Shown piece after piece: positions 6,283 through 7,070 of a DNA stretch of 7,070 nucleotides. Both the position numbers and the translations under genes were made by a program. Source of the DNA: Eubacteriales bacterium. GTDB taxonomy: Bacteria > Bacillota > Clostridia > Christensenellales > CAG-138. The notes beneath the pieces are model-generated. The model did not search any database. It was not told the origin of the DNA and saw only the letters and a list, made by a program, of their open reading frames with translations. The first letter of the stretch is position 1. Each line of letters begins with the position of its first letter. The stretch covers positions 1-7,070 of the forward strand of contig JAQVRG010000079.1 in assembly GCA_028701165.1 (NCBI GenBank), given 5' to 3'.

Positions 6283-7070
6283 AGAATATCGTACCATCAA
6301 AGAGGTCGCAGGCCCGCTGATGCTGGTCGATCAGGTTGAGGGCGTCACCTATGACGAACTCGTGGAGATCGAGCAGGCGGACGGTCGCATTCGCCACGGC
6401 AAGGTGCTGGAAATCAACGGCGATAAGGCGATGGTGCAGCTGTTTGAAGGCTCGCAGGGCATGCGTGTATCCGACTCCAAGGCAAGATTCTTGGGGCACT
6501 CCATCGAGCTGGACGTCGCGCCCGATATGCTGGGTCGCGTTTTCGACGGCATGGGCCGCCCCGTAGACGGCGGCGCAGCACTCATTCCCGAAAAGCGCCT
6601 CAACATCAACGGCGCGCCGATCAATCCGGCCGCGCGTGACTACCCGAACGAGTTTATCCAAACCGGCGTATCCGCGATCGACGGCTTAAACACGCTGGTT
6701 CGCGGACAGAAGCTGCCCGTGTTCTCCGGCTCAGGTCTGCCGCACGCGAACTTGGCCGCGCAGATCGCGCGTCAGGCGCGTGTACGCGGCACGGACGAGG
6801 GCTTCGCCGTCGTGTTCGCAGCCGTTGGCATCACCTTTGAGGAAGCCGACTTCTTCACAAGCGACTTCCGCGCGACGGGCGCGATCGACCGTACCGTCAC
6901 CTTCATCAACCTCGCTAACGACCCGGCTATCGAGCGTATCGCAACGCCGCGTATGGCGCTGACCGCCGCCGAGTATTTGGCGTATGATCTTGGCATGCAC
7001 GTGCTGGTCATCATCACCGACATCACGAACTACGCGGAGGCGCTGCGTGAGATCTCCGCCGCCCGTAAGG
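6275..7070 (+). CDS. ntpB: V-type ATPase non-catalytic subunit B, 5' part (cut by the window end)
   Basis: The open frame runs from ATG 6275 to the window edge, giving 265 residues of a family usually about 460 long. B forms the alternating half of the A3B3 head and supplies the arginine finger to the catalytic site. That arginine and the C-terminal domain lie beyond the window. Visible hallmarks are KEYRTIKEVAGPLMLVDQ at the start, GRVFDGMGRPVDGG, ARDYPNEFIQTGVSAIDGLN, LVRGQKLPVFSGSGLPHANL and ITDITNYAEALREISAARK at the edge. At the position of a Walker A loop it has SGSGLPHAN (151-159), without the Lys-Thr pair. This is normal for B and marks it as non-catalytic. GGGAGGT (6261-6267) lies 7 bases before the ATG. 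The start overlaps the ntpA stop (ATGCGTAA, 6275-6282). ntpD would be expected next. Confidence 0.97.
   Translation, partial: MRKEYRTIKEVAGPLMLVDQVEGVTYDELVEIEQADGRIRHGKVLEINGDKAMVQLFEGSQGMRVSDSKARFLGHSIELDVAPDMLGRVFDGMGRPVDGGAALIPEKRLNINGAPINPAARDYPNEFIQTGVSAIDGLNTLVRGQKLPVFSGSGLPHANLAAQIARQARVRGTDEGFAVVFAAVGITFEEADFFTSDFRATGAIDRTVTFINLANDPAIERIATPRMALTAAEYLAYDLGMHVLVIITDITNYAEALREISAARK

Noticed and set aside
6725..6751. Apparent broken Walker A loop in ntpB (SGSGLPHAN)
   Set aside because: Loss of the Lys-Thr pair is the normal state of the non-catalytic B subunit, not a mutation.

Overview
The window is a single-strand, tightly packed block of a bacterial A/V-type (vacuolar-type) ATPase operon. 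All genes lie on the + strand. The order is the 3' tail of a peripheral-stalk gene (NtpF/AtpH-like), ntpI, ntpK, ntpE, ntpC, ntpG (the F subunit), ntpA and the first 265 codons of ntpB. From established knowledge, this is the order of the Enterococcus hirae Na+-translocating V-ATPase operon (ntpF-I-K-E-C-G-A-B-D). An ntpD gene would be expected just beyond the right edge, after the rest of ntpB.

Organism: bacterial-style Shine-Dalgarno sites (GGAGG variants), ATG starts, short or overlapping junctions, an E. hirae-like gene order and GC-rich codon third positions suggest a fairly GC-rich anaerobic Bacillota lineage, such as a gut-type Clostridia. This is inference. No rRNA or other phylogenetic marker is present to fix the taxon.

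Layout: 1-48 is the end of the stalk gene, overlapping ntpI by ATGA. ntpI (45-1976) is the stator membrane subunit. A 77-base gap (1977-2053) holds a perfect 8-bp hairpin and an AT-rich ribosome-binding leader. ntpK (2054-2545) encodes the duplicated four-helix rotor proteolipid. A 46-base gap leads to ntpE (2592-3197, peripheral stalk). Then come ntpC (3213-4193, socket between axle and ring), ntpG (4186-4509, axle), ntpA (4510-6282, catalytic) and ntpB (6275 to the edge, non-catalytic). The only sizeable gaps flank ntpK, whose product is needed in many copies per enzyme. Everything else is abutting or overlapping, which suggests translational coupling.

Function: A and B form the A3B3 head, and C and F are part of the central rotor. 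E, with the H/G-type stalk protein, forms the peripheral stalk to I. I and the K ring form the ion channel. The residues that bind Na+ in E. hirae NtpK are all present at equivalent positions, so Na+ rather than H+ is the predicted coupling ion.

No operon promoter, transcription terminator, tRNA, rRNA, mobile element, CRISPR or novel system is visible. The operon begins and ends outside the window. This is a conserved energy-metabolism locus, and the observations worth checking concern ion specificity and the control of ntpK and ntpE translation.
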